A stretch of DNA of 37,929 nucleotides from assembly GCF_015070375.1 (NCBI RefSeq), contig NZ_JADCLL010000011.1:1-37929 (forward strand), in the 5' to 3' direction. A program made the position numbers and the translations under genes. The stretch's first letter is position 1. The number at the start of each line of letters is the position of its first letter. Below the pieces are notes generated by a model that was given only the letters and a program-made list of their open reading frames with translations, was not told the DNA's origin and searched no databases. Source of the stretch: Nocardioides kribbensis. GTDB taxonomy: Bacteria; Actinomycetota; Actinomycetes; Propionibacteriales; Nocardioidaceae. Positions 15,314 through 22,414 of the stretch are shown one piece after another.

Positions 15314-16360
15314 TCACTCCGGTCGGCGGTCCTGGCTGGGCCAGGTGAGCACGATGCTGGCGCCGCCGCCGGGGGCGTCGCCGATGCTGACGGTGCCGCC
15401 GTGGGCACGGGTCAGGCCCCCGACGATGTACATGCCCAGGCCCGTGCCGCCACGCGCCCCGCCCTTCCAGAACTTCGTGAAGACGCGGCGCCGCAGGTCG
15501 AGCGGGATGCCCTCGCCCTCGTCCTGCACGACGACCCGGACCCCGGCGTGGTCGTGGTCGGGGCCGAGCGGGTCCAGGGTCACCGTCACCGTGCCCTCGC
15601 CGTGGCGCACGCCGTTCTCGACCAGGTTGGTGACGACCTGGGTGAACTTGTCGGGGTCGGCGGAGATCTCCGGCAGGTCGTCGGCGACGTGCAGCACCAC
15701 CGGGCGCGAGGTGCCGGCCCGCACCGACTCCACGATGCGCCCGGTCAGCACGGCGGCGTCGCTGGGGCGGGGGTAGAGCTGGAGTCGCCCGGTGTCGATG
15801 CGGGCGACGTCGAGAAGCTCGGCGATGAGACGGCTCAGCCGGTCGGAGTCGGCGCTGACGGTGGTGAGCATCAGCTTCTTCTGGTCGTCGCTCAGCTTGT
15901 CCCAGCGGTTGAGCATGGCCTGGACGAAGCCCTTGACCCCGGTGAGCGGGGAGCGCAGCTCGTGGGCCACCGTGGCCACCAGGTCGGAGCGCTCCCGGTC
16001 GAGCCGGGCCCGGCCGCGACCGGAGCGGAGGGTGACCACCACGCTGCTCACGGGGCGGTCGAGCGCCGGACGGTGGATGCGCGCGGCCACGAGCACCTCG
16101 GTGCCGTCGGGCAGCAGCCACGACTGCTCCGGCACGGCCGTGCGCGTCGCCAGCCCCCGGTAGGGGCAGTTGTGGTCGAACCACGCCGCGCCGTCCTGGT
16201 CCTGGAGGGCCAGCACCTCGGCCAGGCCGCGGCCCACCGCGTCGAGGGCGCTGCGGCCGAGCATCTGCACCGCCACGCGGGAGACGAGTGTGACGCGGCC
16301 CTCGGCATCGGCGACGACGACACCGTCGGGCAGGGAGTCGGCGAGCTGCTGGGCGTCCAC
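15314..16360 (-). CDS. cytosolic PAS-domain sensor histidine kinase (orphan)
   Basis: A 348-residue soluble histidine kinase. Residues about 5-110 form a PAS sensor domain (LADSLPDGVVVADAEGRVTL), with an unusual FDHNCPYRGL segment carrying a lone Cys65. The dimerisation/phospho-acceptor domain has AHELRSPLTGVKGF with His133. The ATPase domain has the N box VVTNLVENGVRHGEG, G1 VQDEGEGIP and G2 GGTGLGMYIV. There is no transmembrane segment, so it senses an internal signal. No response regulator lies next to it. Start: GTG at 16360, picked because TAGGGT lies exactly 7 nt upstream (leaderless pattern); GTG at 16369 is an alternative. Confidence 0.92.
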   Translation of the reverse strand: MDAQQLADSLPDGVVVADAEGRVTLVSRVAVQMLGRSALDAVGRGLAEVLALQDQDGAAWFDHNCPYRGLATRTAVPEQSWLLPDGTEVLVAARIHRPALDRPVSSVVVTLRSGRGRARLDRERSDLVATVAHELRSPLTGVKGFVQAMLNRWDKLSDDQKKLMLTTVSADSDRLSRLIAELLDVARIDTGRLQLYPRPSDAAVLTGRIVESVRAGTSRPVVLHVADDLPEISADPDKFTQVVTNLVENGVRHGEGTVTVTLDPLGPDHDHAGVRVVVQDEGEGIPLDLRRRVFTKFWKGGARGGTGLGMYIVGGLTRAHGGTVSIGDAPGGGASIVLTWPSQDRRPE

Positions 16361-16373
16361 GCCGCCCACCCTA
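16361..16373 (-). promoter_or_regulatory. leaderless promoter of the histidine kinase gene
   Basis: TAGGGT (16373-16368) followed by 7 nt and then GTG. This is the TAnnnT-N7-start arrangement typical of leaderless actinobacterial genes. It implies that the kinase is transcribed separately from the upstream methyltransferase. Confidence 0.55.
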
Positions 16374-16413
16374 GGCCCCGGCGAGGCACCCCACCGGCTG
16401 CCCGAGGGACGGC

Positions 16414-17217
16414 TCAGACGCGGTGCGCGCGGGCGGAGGCGTAGAGGCAGAGCGCCGCGGCGGTGGAGAGGTTGAGGCTCTCGGCCCGCCCGAGGATCGG
16501 GATGCGGACCCGGTGGTCGGCCAGTGCCGCCAGCTCCTCGGGCAGTCCCCACGCCTCGTTGCCGAACAGCCACGCGGTGGGGGCCGCCAGCAGGTCGTCG
16601 GCGTCGAAGAGGTCGACCTCGCCGGCGCCGTCGGCGGCGAGGACCTGCAGCCCCGCGGACTGCGCGCGGCGTACGGCGTCGGCCGGGTCGGCCGCCACGG
16701 CGACCGGCACCTGGAACAGGCTGCCGACGCTGGCGCGCACCGTCTTGGGGTTGTAGGCGTCGACCGAGCTGCCGGCCAGCACCACGGCTCCGGCTCCGGC
16801 GGCGTCGGCCGTGCGGACGACCGTGCCGGCGTTGCCGGGGTCGCGCACGTCGGCGCAGAGGGCGACCAGGCGGGGCGCCGGGTCGAGCAGGTGCTCCAGC
16901 GGCCGGTCGAGGAACCGGCACACCGCCACGACCCCCGCCGGGTTGACGGCGTCGCTCAGCGAGGCCAGGGCGCGCTCGTCGACGAGAGTCCAGGCCGCCT
17001 CGGCCGCTGTGGCCGCGGCGGACAGCGCGGCGTGGCGCTCGGTGGCGGCGGGAGTGGCGAAGACCTCCACCACGCATCCGGGCACCACGAGGGCCGACTC
17101 GACGGCCTTCGGACCGTCGGCAAGGAACAGCCGCCGCTCGGATCGGGCCGAGCGGCGGCTGAGCTTGCGCGCTTCCTTGACACGACCGTTGCCGGTCGCC
17201 AGGGGGACGGTGGTCAG
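16414..17217 (-). CDS. SpoU/TrmH-family RNA 2'-O-methyltransferase
   Basis: A SPOUT-class RNA ribose methyltransferase of about 267 residues. The N-terminal RNA-binding substrate domain (GNGRVKEARKLSRRSARSER) is followed by the knot domain with the three SpoU motifs: CADVRDPGNAGTVVRTADAAG, then WLFGNEAWGLPEE, and ESLNLSTAAALCLY. The target (rRNA or tRNA position) cannot be named. No ATG, GTG or TTG lies near the conserved N-terminus. A CTG at 17217 overlaps the rplT stop as CTGA and is the likely start, mimicking the ATGA couplings elsewhere in the window. It is co-transcribed with infC-rpmI-rplT. Confidence 0.9.
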   Translation of the reverse strand: MTTVPLATGNGRVKEARKLSRRSARSERRLFLADGPKAVESALVVPGCVVEVFATPAATERHAALSAAATAAEAAWTLVDERALASLSDAVNPAGVVAVCRFLDRPLEHLLDPAPRLVALCADVRDPGNAGTVVRTADAAGAGAVVLAGSSVDAYNPKTVRASVGSLFQVPVAVAADPADAVRRAQSAGLQVLAADGAGEVDLFDADDLLAAPTAWLFGNEAWGLPEELAALADHRVRIPILGRAESLNLSTAAALCLYASARAHRV

Positions 17218-17606
17218 GCCGAGGCCTCCGCCTTGGGCGCGTTGACGTCGGCGGGCAGGGCGGCCTTGGCCGTCTCCACCAGCGCGTTGAACGCGGCGAC
17301 GTCGTTGACGGCCAGCTCGGCGAGGATCTTGCGGTCGACCTCGATGCCGGCCAGGTTGAGGCCCTGGATGAAGCGGTTGTAGGTCATGCCCTGCGCACGC
17401 GCGGCGGCGTTGATGCGCTGGATCCACAGCTTGCGGAAGTTGCCCTTGTTCTTGCGGCGGTCGTTGTAGCTGTAGACCAGGGAGTGGGTGACCTGCTCCT
17501 TGGCCTTGCGGTACAGGCGCGAGCGCTGGCCGCGGTAGCCGCTGGCGCGCTCGAGGGTCGTCCGGCGCTTCTTCTGGGCGTTCACTGCCCGCTTGACGCG
17601 TGCCAC
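17214..17606 (-). CDS. rplT: ribosomal protein L20
   Basis: Large-subunit assembly protein. The 130-residue product has the L20 sequence throughout: MARVKRAVNAQKKRRTTLER, SYNDRRKNKGNFRKLWIQRI and GMTYNRFIQGL. Compared with the usual 115-120 residues it has a short Ala-rich C-terminal extension (NAPKAEASA). Start: GTG at 17606, with AAGGAG 7 nt upstream. It lies 96 nt after rpmI in the conserved infC-rpmI-rplT order. In some bacteria L20 represses this operon; whether it does so here is not visible. Confidence 0.99.
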   Translation of the reverse strand: MARVKRAVNAQKKRRTTLERASGYRGQRSRLYRKAKEQVTHSLVYSYNDRRKNKGNFRKLWIQRINAAARAQGMTYNRFIQGLNLAGIEVDRKILAELAVNDVAAFNALVETAKAALPADVNAPKAEASA

Positions 17607-17702
17607 GTTGTTACTCCTTGTTGCGGTGGAAGATCTGAGGTGGTGCCGACCGGGTCGGCGTGGGCGGTCGCGACGGGCGCGGCCACCAGGGGCGGACGAG
17701 GG

Positions 17703-17897
17703 TCAGAGACCCAGCATCTTCTTGGCGCGCGGGACGTCGGCCTTGGCGACCTCCACGGTGCCGGTGAGGCGACGCGTGACCTTGGAGGCCTTCTTCTCCA
17801 GGTTGTGGCGCTTGCCGGCCTTCTCGCGGAGGATCTTGCCCGAGCCGGTCACGCGGAAGCGCTTGCCGGCACCGGAGTGGCTCTTGTTCTTCGGCAT
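17703..17897 (-). CDS. rpmI: ribosomal protein L35
   Basis: A 64-residue basic protein that begins MPKNKSHSGAGKRFRVTGSG and ends VPRAKKMLGL, matching L35 over its full length. The start was set at the ATG at 17897; a longer frame from 17930 adds 11 residues not found in the family. It sits between infC (54 nt) and rplT (96 nt). Confidence 0.99.
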   Translation of the reverse strand: MPKNKSHSGAGKRFRVTGSGKILREKAGKRHNLEKKASKVTRRLTGTVEVAKADVPRAKKMLGL

Positions 17898-17951
17898 CTG
17901 TATCTCTCTCTCGTCGTCAGCCACGGGCACGGTGGTGCCCCGGCGGGAGTC

Positions 17952-18635
17952 TCAGGCCTCGATCTCGGGATCGAGGTTCTCGGAGCGGCCACGCTCCTTC
18001 TTCTTGGCCACGGGCCCGGCGGCGTGGGCGGCGTCGCGCTCCGCGCGCTCACCGGCCTCGAGCGCGGCACGCTCGGCGGCCTTGTTGTCCTTCTGGGCCT
18101 GCATGTCGACCTTGGCCTCGGCCTTCTTCTTGTGCGGGCCCAGGACCATGATCATGTTGCGGCCGTCCTGCTTGGGCGAGGACTCCACGAAGCCGAGCTC
18201 GGTGACGTCCTCGGCCAGACGCTGCAGCAGACGGAAGCCCAGCTCGGGACGGTGCTGCTCACGACCGCGGAACATGATCGTGATCTTGACCTTGTCCCCG
18301 GCGCGGAGGAACCGCACGACGTGACCCTTCTTGGTCTCGTAGTCGTGGGCGTCGATCTTCGGACGAAGCTTCATCTCCTTGATGATCACGTTCGTCTGGT
18401 TGCGACGGGCCTCGCGCGCCTTCTGGGCGTTCTCGTACTTGAACTTGCCGTAGTCCATGAGCTTGCAGACCGGCGGGCGGGCCATCGGGGCGATCTCGAC
18501 GAGGTCGAGGTCGGCTTCCTGGGCAAGGCGCAGCGCGTCGGCGGTGGGAACGATGCCGACGGTCTCGCCACTGGGGCCAACGAGGCGGACCTCGGAAACC
18601 CGGATCCGGTCGTTGATTCGAAGCTCGGTGCTGAT
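17952..18635 (-). CDS. infC: translation initiation factor IF-3 (AUC start)
   Basis: Binds the 30S subunit, prevents 50S joining and checks start-codon pairing. The 227-residue product begins ISTELRINDRIRV and contains the linker motif ARPPVCKLMDYGKFKYE and the C-domain MKLRPKIDAHDYETKKGHV and GRNMIMVLGPHKK. The conserved N-terminus is preceded by a strong AGGAGG, and the start codon at 18635 reads ATC. A non-AUG start is the rule for infC and permits autoregulation, since IF-3 discriminates against such codons. Compared with E. coli (180 residues) it has a charged C-terminal extension of about 40 residues. The reading frame stays open far upstream, but that is leader, not protein. Confidence 0.96.
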   Translation of the reverse strand: MSTELRINDRIRVSEVRLVGPSGETVGIVPTADALRLAQEADLDLVEIAPMARPPVCKLMDYGKFKYENAQKAREARRNQTNVIIKEMKLRPKIDAHDYETKKGHVVRFLRAGDKVKITIMFRGREQHRPELGFRLLQRLAEDVTELGFVESSPKQDGRNMIMVLGPHKKKAEAKVDMQAQKDNKAAERAALEAGERAERDAAHAAGPVAKKKERGRSENLDPEIEA

Positions 18636-18950
18636 GTGTCCTCCTGGTTGGGATCTGTCCGGAGGCCTCGCGCCGTCCACGCTCGGCGTGGAAATGAACA
18701 AAGGCTCCCGCTGGTGACCCAAGCGGAAGCCAGTCGCGACACGCCTCCCCTGCCGGGTGACGCATCCTCTGCCGAGGCCCTGCACCGTGCTGGCACGACG
18801 CGTGGTGGATCCTCGGTAGACCGGTGACCCGACGACCTGTGCCTCGGACTGCTCCGTGGCGGCGGTCGGTGCGGGTGGGAGACGTGTGCTGCTGGTCCCC
18901 GCTTGGAGATCGCCCCGTCGCAACGTGCACGGCGGAACTGATCGGTCAAC
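18636..18950 (-). promoter_or_regulatory. long infC leader
   Basis: About 300 nt precede infC with no conserved gene. A tentative promoter on the minus strand is TTGACC (18949-18944), then 17 nt, then ACGTTG (18926-18921), with a weak -10. Downstream of it lie the terminator-like hairpin at 18690-18731 and the infC ribosome site. This layout suggests regulation by premature termination. Confidence 0.45.
18690..18731 (-). terminator. intrinsic terminator/attenuator in the infC leader
   Basis: On the minus strand GGCTTCCGCT (18731-18722) pairs with AGCGGGAGCC (18712-18703), 10 bp with one T-G wobble and a 9-nt loop. TTTGTTCATTT follows immediately. It lies about 55 nt upstream of the infC ribosome site. 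No upstream gene needs a terminator here, so it probably attenuates infC-rpmI-rplT. Read-through control (by L20, IF-3 or another factor) is inference. Confidence 0.65.
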
Positions 18951-19038
18951 ACCGAACCCTAGCCGAGCATTCCGACGCCGCGCCAATCAGCGGAGCCGTC
19001 GGCCGGGCCGGAGCGTTCGGCCGGGCCAGCCGGCCGGG

Positions 19039-19572
19039 TCAGTCGGCCGGAGGGTCGGCGTCGGGGCGCACCCATCCCGAGCGCTCGCCGACGCGCGCCA
19101 GCGTCCACCCGGCCGCCAGCGCCTCGAGGTCCTGACCCTCGATCGCCACCACCACCGGGCCGGCCAGGTCGACCACGAGGGCGGCGGCCTCCTCCTGCAC
19201 CGCCGACCGCGCCGCACCCGACGCCGGCACCGGCACCGGCCGGGCCTGCGGGTCCCAGGCCGCCATGGTCTCCAGCGAGGTGAAGGCCAGCAGGGCGCGC
19301 CGCCCGTCGCGGCCGGTCATCAGCACCGCAGCCATGTCGCTGGTCTTGTCGTGGGCCAGGCCGGCGTCGTCGAACTCGACCTCGCCGAGCACGGCCACCA
19401 CCGGCACCAGCAGGCGCGAGGTCGACAGGGCCGCGAGGGCGTCGACGTAGGCACCGCGGTCGGAGGAGTACGCCGCCAGGGCCGCCACCACGTCGGGGGC
19501 GGCACGCCCGTCGTCGTCGGGGAACGCCGGTCCCTGCAGCTGGCGGGGCAGGCCGGGCGGCTGGTCGCTCAC
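19039..19572 (-). CDS. SseB-family protein
   Basis: A 177-residue soluble protein resembling the SseB N-terminal-domain family: LLVPVVAVLGEVEFDD, SDMAAVLMTGRDGRRALLAF and TSLETMAAWDP (about 50-117), followed by VVDLAGPVVVAIEGQDLEAL. Biochemical role is unknown in this family. Start: GTG at 19572, with GGGGAGGA 8 nt upstream. It is encoded next to the infC leader, which agrees with my memory of SseB-like genes close to infC in several actinobacteria. It is divergent from ssuC; the 153-bp gap between them carries an inverted repeat. Confidence 0.85.
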   Translation of the reverse strand: MSDQPPGLPRQLQGPAFPDDDGRAAPDVVAALAAYSSDRGAYVDALAALSTSRLLVPVVAVLGEVEFDDAGLAHDKTSDMAAVLMTGRDGRRALLAFTSLETMAAWDPQARPVPVPASGAARSAVQEEAAALVVDLAGPVVVAIEGQDLEALAAGWTLARVGERSGWVRPDADPPAD

Positions 19573-19671
19573 CGGTCCATCCTCCCCGACACCGCGGCGC
19601 GCGGCGAACCGGGGCGAGACCGGGGCGAGACCGGGTGGGGCGACCGCGCGGCTCGACATGTGATCCACAGC

Positions 19672-19698
19672 GTAAGTCGAGTGTCTGAGTTGACTTAC
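19672..19698. promoter_or_regulatory. inverted repeat upstream of ssuC (candidate operator)
   Basis: GTAAGTC (19672-19678) and GACTTAC (19692-19698) form a perfect 7-bp inverted repeat with a 13-nt spacer, ending 27 bp before the ssuC start. A TTGACT hexamer overlaps the right arm. I could not assign a -10 with confidence. A regulator of sulfonate use is the natural candidate, but none is encoded in the window. Confidence 0.5.
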
Positions 19699-19725
19699 AG
19701 GTATTGCTTTGCAGAGGGTGGAGCC

Positions 19726-20547
19726 ATGACCGTGACCCCCGTGCTCGCCGGCCCGGCCGCGCCCACCCCCACGACCCCACCCCCACGACCCCTGCGACGT
19801 CCCCGCCTGTGGCACTTCCGCCGGTGGGTCTCCCCCCTCGTCATCCTCACGCTGTGGCAGCTCGCCAGCAGCACGGGGCTCCTCGACCCCCGCAAGATGG
19901 CCTCACCCGTCGAGATCGCCGTGCGCTCGGTCGAGCTCATCAGCGACGGCACGCTCGGCCCGGCCGTCCTGGCCTCTCTGGAACGGGTCGGACTCGGCTT
20001 CGCGATCGGCGCCGTGATCGGCGTGGGCCTGGCCCTGGTGGCCGGGCTCTCCCGCCTCGGTGACGATGCGGTCGACCCGCCTCTGCAGATGCTGCGGACG
20101 CTGCCACACCTCGGCCTCGTGCCGCTGTTCATCGCGTGGATGGGGCTGGGCGACACCCCCAAGGTCGTGCTCATCGCCATGGGTGTGCTGTTCCCGCTCT
20201 ACCTCAACACCCTCGGCGGCATCCGCAGCATCGACCGGAAGACGATGGAGGTGGCCAAGGCGCTGCACCTCACCCGCATGCAGCGCATCCGTCATGTCGT
20301 CCTCCCGGGTGCCATGCCGCAGGCCCTCGTCGGCCTGCGCCAGAGCCTGGGCATCGCGTGGCTCACGCTCATCGTGGCCGAGACCATCAGCGCCACCTCC
20401 GGGCTCGGCTTCATGATCAACAACGCCCGGGAGTTCCTCCAGATGGACGTGATCGTGGTCGGGCTCGTGACCTACAGCCTGCTCGGCCTGCTCACCGACG
20501 TCGCCGTCCGCCACCTCGAGAGAAGGGCCCTGTCATGGCGTTCCTGA
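19726..20547 (+). CDS. ssuC: aliphatic sulfonate ABC transporter permease
   Basis: Inner-membrane permease of the sulfonate importer. The 273-residue product has a proline-rich cytosolic N-terminus (about 1-35), then several hydrophobic segments (SPLVILTLWQLASSTGLL, FAIGAVIGVGLALVAGL, VVLIAMGVLFPLYLNTLGGI). It has the EAA-like coupling motif in EVAKALHLTRMQRIRHVVLP followed by GAMPQALVGLRQSLGIAW. Taurine (TauC) or nitrate-type permeases are close relatives; the choice of SsuC rests on the downstream ssuD. Start: ATG at 19726 after GAGGGTGGAG. It overlaps ssuB by 13 nt. Confidence 0.94.
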   Translation: MTVTPVLAGPAAPTPTTPPPRPLRRPRLWHFRRWVSPLVILTLWQLASSTGLLDPRKMASPVEIAVRSVELISDGTLGPAVLASLERVGLGFAIGAVIGVGLALVAGLSRLGDDAVDPPLQMLRTLPHLGLVPLFIAWMGLGDTPKVVLIAMGVLFPLYLNTLGGIRSIDRKTMEVAKALHLTRMQRIRHVVLPGAMPQALVGLRQSLGIAWLTLIVAETISATSGLGFMINNAREFLQMDVIVVGLVTYSLLGLLTDVAVRHLERRALSWRS

Positions 20548-21362
20548 AGTCCCGCTCCGCCCAGGGCGAGAGCCGCTCGGCCCGACGGGGGGCCCCGGCC
20601 CTCGACCCGTCGCTGGTCGCCCGGGTCCGCTCCCACCACCGCTCCTTCGGCCAGACCCACGTGCTCAAGGACGTCGACCTGGACATCGCCCCCGGCGAGT
20701 TCGTGGCCCTCCTGGGTCGCAGCGGCTGCGGCAAGTCGACGCTGCTGCGCAGCCTCGCCGGGCTCGACCCCGCCCCCGTCGACGAGGTGCAGGTCAGCGG
20801 ACGCACCTCGGTGGCCTTCCAGGAGCCGCGACTGCTGCCGTGGCGCGACGTGCGCGAGAACGTCGCCCTCGCGCTGCTCAACGCCCCCGAGCGCGCCGAG
20901 CGGCACCGCCTGGCCGACGAGCGGATCACCGAGGTCGGCCTCAGCGGCAAGAGCGACGCCTGGCCGCTGCAGCTCTCCGGCGGGCAGGCCCAACGGGTCT
21001 CCCTGGCCCGCGCGCTGGTCAGCAACCCCTCGCTGCTGCTGCTCGACGAGCCCTTCAGCGCCCTCGACGCCCTGACCCGCATCGAGATGCACCAGCTCGT
21101 CATCGACCTGTGGCGACGCCACTCCATGGCCATCCTCATCGTCACCCACGACGTCGACGAGGCGCTCGCCCTGGCCGACCGGCTCATCGTGCTCGACGAG
21201 GGCAAGGTCGCGGACTCCTGGCGGATCACCCTGCCGCGCTCCGACCGTGACCACTCCCAGCCCGAGATCGCCCGCACCCGCTCCGCGGTGCTGCAGGCCC
21301 TCGGCGTCAGGCCCACTCCCCCCAACCCGAACCGTCAGACCCAGAAGCAAGGTGCCGCATGA
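20535..21362 (+). CDS. ssuB: aliphatic sulfonate ABC transporter ATP-binding protein
   Basis: ATPase that powers sulfonate import. The 275-residue product has Walker A LLGRSGCGKSTLL, Q-loop VAFQEPRLLPW, signature LSGGQAQRVSLARAL, Walker B LLLLDEPFSALD and the switch histidine in VTHDVDEAL. A roughly 25-residue basic N-terminal lead precedes the domain. Start: ATG at 20535, inside the end of ssuC, with AGAAGGG upstream. Its stop overlaps the ssuA start by 4 nt (ATGA). Confidence 0.96.
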   Translation: MAFLKSRSAQGESRSARRGAPALDPSLVARVRSHHRSFGQTHVLKDVDLDIAPGEFVALLGRSGCGKSTLLRSLAGLDPAPVDEVQVSGRTSVAFQEPRLLPWRDVRENVALALLNAPERAERHRLADERITEVGLSGKSDAWPLQLSGGQAQRVSLARALVSNPSLLLLDEPFSALDALTRIEMHQLVIDLWRRHSMAILIVTHDVDEALALADRLIVLDEGKVADSWRITLPRSDRDHSQPEIARTRSAVLQALGVRPTPPNPNRQTQKQGAA

Positions 21363-22414
21363 ACCACGTCTCCCCCACCTCCCACCGCCGCGTCCGCCGT
21401 CGAGGCCTGCTCGCCGGCGCCGTCGCCGCCGGGCTGCTGCTCACCGGCTGCGGTGGCGGCACGGGCAACGAGGACGCCGTCGCCGACGACGGCTCGGTCG
21501 ACCTCAGCAAGGTGACCCTCATCGTCGGTGACCAGCGCTCCAGCAGCGTGCGCGCGCTGCTCGAGGCGGCCGACCTGGCCGACACGCCGTACGACATCGA
21601 GTGGAAGGAGTTCACCTCCGGCCCGCCGATGCTCGAGTCGATCAACGCCGGGGCCGTGCACGTCGGGCTCGTCGGCAACACCCCGCCGCTCTTCGCGGCC
21701 GCGGCCCAGGGGCAGTTCAAGATGGTCCAGGCCGTCACGTTCTCCGGCAAGGGCGACGCGATCCTCGTGCCGAAGGACTCCCCCATCGAGTCGGTGGCCG
21801 ACCTGGCCGGCAAGGACGTCGGGGTGGCCGTCGGCAGCTCGGCCAACTACAACCTGCTGGCCCAGCTCGGCGAGGCCGGCGTGGGCTACGACGAGATCGA
21901 GGTCAAGAACCTCCAGCCAGCAGACGCGCTGGTGGCCTTCACCACCGGCAGCCTCGACGCGTGGGCGGTGTGGGACCCCTTCACCTCCCAGGCCGTCATC
22001 GACGAGGGCGCCCGGGTGCTCGTCGACGGCGAGGGGCTGGTCAACGGCTACAACTTCCAGGTCGCCTCCGACGAGGCCATCGACGACACCGCGACCGCGG
22101 CGGCCCTCGAGGACTACCTCGCCCGGGTCACCGAGGCGCAGCTGTGGTCGGGCGAGCGCCAGCAGGAGTGGGCCGACGTGTGGGCCGAGCAGACCGGCCT
22201 GACCCCCGAGGTCACGCTGGCCGCGGCCAAGCAGCGCCCGGTCACCATCGTGCCGATCGACGAGGAGGTCATCGCCTCGGAGCAGGAGATGGCCGACGCC
22301 TTCACCGAGAACGGGCTGCTGCCGGAGTCGGTGGACGTGGCCGACTACTTCTCCGACGCCTTCAACGACGTCACCGCCACTCAGCAGAGCCCGACCGCCG
22401 GAGCGGCCCGCTGA
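21359..22414 (+). CDS. ssuA: aliphatic sulfonate-binding lipoprotein
   Basis: Extracytoplasmic substrate-binding protein of the Ssu importer. The 351-residue precursor has a twin-basic N-terminus (HRRVRRRG), a hydrophobic core and the lipobox LLTGC with Cys31, so it should be lipid-anchored to the outer face of the membrane. The mature part has the SsuA/NMT1 fold signature: DIEWKEFTSGPPMLESINAG, VHVGLVGNTPPLFAAA and DAWAVWDPF. Overlaps ssuB by 4 nt and ssuD by 1 nt (TGATG). Confidence 0.95.
   Translation: MNHVSPTSHRRVRRRGLLAGAVAAGLLLTGCGGGTGNEDAVADDGSVDLSKVTLIVGDQRSSSVRALLEAADLADTPYDIEWKEFTSGPPMLESINAGAVHVGLVGNTPPLFAAAAQGQFKMVQAVTFSGKGDAILVPKDSPIESVADLAGKDVGVAVGSSANYNLLAQLGEAGVGYDEIEVKNLQPADALVAFTTGSLDAWAVWDPFTSQAVIDEGARVLVDGEGLVNGYNFQVASDEAIDDTATAAALEDYLARVTEAQLWSGERQQEWADVWAEQTGLTPEVTLAAAKQRPVTIVPIDEEVIASEQEMADAFTENGLLPESVDVADYFSDAFNDVTATQQSPTAGAAR

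Noticed and set aside
15304..15326. Terminator for the histidine kinase gene (CCGACCGG/CCGGTCGG hairpin).
   Set aside because: It overlaps the stop codon and is short, with no T tract. Too weak to list as a feature.
1007..16444. Very long open frames on the plus strand opposite argH, argG, pheT and pheS (for example 1007-2773, 3060-5258, 11115-14153, 14099-16444).
   Set aside because: They lie antisense to clearly conserved genes, have low-complexity translations without recognisable domains, and are expected from the very high GC content, which removes stop codons.
18636..18986. N-terminal extension of IF-3 of about 117 residues, since the frame is open upstream.
   Set aside because: The conserved protein begins at ISTELR directly after a strong AGGAGG. 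The upstream stretch contains a terminator hairpin and encodes no family-like sequence.
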